Source: Schoenoplectus triqueter (lineage: Eukaryota > Streptophyta > Magnoliopsida > Poales > Cyperaceae). From it: 30,015 nucleotides of DNA. The position numbers and the translations under genes are program-made. Location of the stretch: assembly GCA_964058805.1 (NCBI GenBank), contig CAXKVV010000973.1:1-30015 (forward strand), given 5' to 3'. This document shows positions 28,989 through 30,015 of this stretch, in pieces. Every line of letters begins with the position of its first letter. Positions within the stretch are counted from its first letter, which is position 1. The notes beneath the pieces were generated by a model that saw only the letters and a program-made list of their open reading frames with translations, was not told the origin of the DNA and ran no database searches.

Positions 28989-29420
28989 AAATTTATATAT
29001 AAAATAAATTAAACATTAACCATTCATAAGTTTTGTTATAAAACAAAGAAACTACGTATTTACAATCTTACTGAAAAATAAAATTTATTATATTTTTTAC
29101 ATTGCCATTCATTAAATAATAAATTAATTTTATTTAAGAATTTAAGAGCCTTTATAATTAATTTCGATATAAATTATATCTAAATAAAATATATCATTTA
29201 TTTATAATAAAATTAGTGCTACATATAATTATTTTGTAAAAAAGTTATATATTAAATAAATTAAATATCAAATATTATTAAATTTTATTTTGAAAAAGAA
29301 ACTAAATATTGTACAATCATACTTAGAAAAGAAAATTTATTATATTTTATATATCATCTTTTATTAAATAATAAATTAATTTTATTAAAAAAATTAAACG
29401 GTTTTGTAATTAATTTAAAC
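28989..29420. repeat. Imperfect ~250-bp tandem repeat, very AT-rich
   Basis: Segment 28989-29170 and segment 29239-29420 share ordered blocks: ATAAATTAAA, AAAGAAACTA, AAATTTATTATATTTT, then ATTAAATAATAAATTAATTT. Spacing is about 250 bp. Low complexity makes the edges uncertain. Confidence 0.7.
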
Positions 29421-29527
29421 GGGTGGGTTTTCTGGTAGTATAAATAAAAGTACAATCTAATTGAGCTGTTAATTATTTTGGACGATTCAGATTGAGATAA
29501 AAACATGATCATATTTCTTTTCGGATC

Positions 29528-30004
29528 AATGGTTGTTTTGCTTTCGGATAACAGCATATAAGATTACTGGAACCAGATATGTAACTTCCAGGAATAGGAA
29601 GATATTCATATTAAAGGGTTAGAGTGTTCTATTGGCAATCTTCCATTGTAAATCCAATTAATTAAAGAAGATAAAAACAAAAACGAAATATCATATACGA
29701 TCGAGTCCACAAATGAGTCCACGGAGTCAACTATCGAGTCAATAACGCACAACGAAAGATAGACGAAATAACTGGAGAAAATAAGGAGCAGTTTATCTGT
29801 GTAATTAATTAAGATAGTTGTTGTTACTCGGCTATCTTGACCAACTCATTAATCTTTAAAAAGAGACCGCACAATGATTGTTTTTCTTTCGGATAACAGC
29901 TATAAGATCACTGGAACCAGACATGTAACTTCCAGGAATAGGAAGATATTCATATTAAATGGTTAGAGTGTTCTATTGGTAATCTTCCATTGTAAATTCA
30001 ATCC
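29528..30004. repeat. Direct repeat of ~132 bp, copies 344 bp apart
   Basis: Copy 1 (29528-29660) and copy 2 (29872-30004) share TTTCGGATAACAGC, CTGGAACCAGA, GTAACTTCCAGGAATAGGAA and GGTTAGAGTGTTCTATTGG with about ten differences. Neither copy contains an ORF. Copy 2 reaches almost to the window edge, so this may be part of a longer repeat or a small terminal-repeat element. Confidence 0.85.
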
Positions 30005-30015
30005 AATGTTGGATT

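Noticed and set aside
1..30015. tRNA genes, rRNA, CRISPR arrays, Helitron or TIR transposon ends
   Set aside because: Looked for by eye on both strands and none was supported. The short palindromes are explained as LTR hairpins or promoter motifs.

Overview
This window is plant nuclear repeat DNA, from an angiosperm. It holds no recognisable ordinary host gene. It is a nest of LTR retrotransposons followed by about 2.4 kb of AT-rich intergenic sequence. The plant assignment rests on a Ty3/gypsy polyprotein of Tat/Ogre type, a plant mobile domain (PMD, aminotransferase-like) gene, and the TGGTATCAGAGC primer-binding site usual in plant retroelements. Repeated GTGGGNCCCACCTGTCAG-like motifs recall monocot intergenic DNA, but I cannot fix the lineage.

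Layout. (1) From the left edge to 18145 lies most of one very large minus-strand Ty3/gypsy element; its 3' LTR is off the left side. In element order it has a ~6.85 kb 5' LTR (18145 down to 11293), a primer-binding site that is tandemly duplicated (11287-11271 and 11141-11125), and one uninterrupted 2132-codon ORF (11045 down to 4647). A spacer with a 240-bp tandem repeat follows, then a PMD gene on the opposite strand (+, 2-2909, six exons, 5' end off-window). The ORF keeps Gag, a protease-like domain and the C-terminal end of integrase. Reverse transcriptase, RNase H and the integrase core are missing by an in-frame deletion, so the element is non-autonomous. (2) At 18401-27649 lies a second, plus-strand LTR element (LTRs ~522 bp, near-matching 5-bp target duplication) with only a decayed, unrecognised ORF. 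(3) Inside it sits a solo LTR of the first element's family (20625-25899). (4) Inside that sits a third-family solo LTR (23605-25704, perfect TTTAT duplication); the 5' LTR of element 1 supplies the empty site. (5) From 27650 to the end is AT-rich DNA with imperfect direct repeats.

The most notable points are three. A Gag-only giant element carries an intact-looking, intron-containing antisense PMD gene. Its LTR holds an array of at least 14 short inverted repeats whose stems change on both sides while the loops stay constant. Its polyprotein has a second copy of the Gag zinc-knuckle module placed after the protease. Taken together this looks like a non-autonomous, gene-carrying retrotransposon family with a highly structured leader. 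Whether it is mobile, and whether the PMD gene is expressed, cannot be told from sequence alone.
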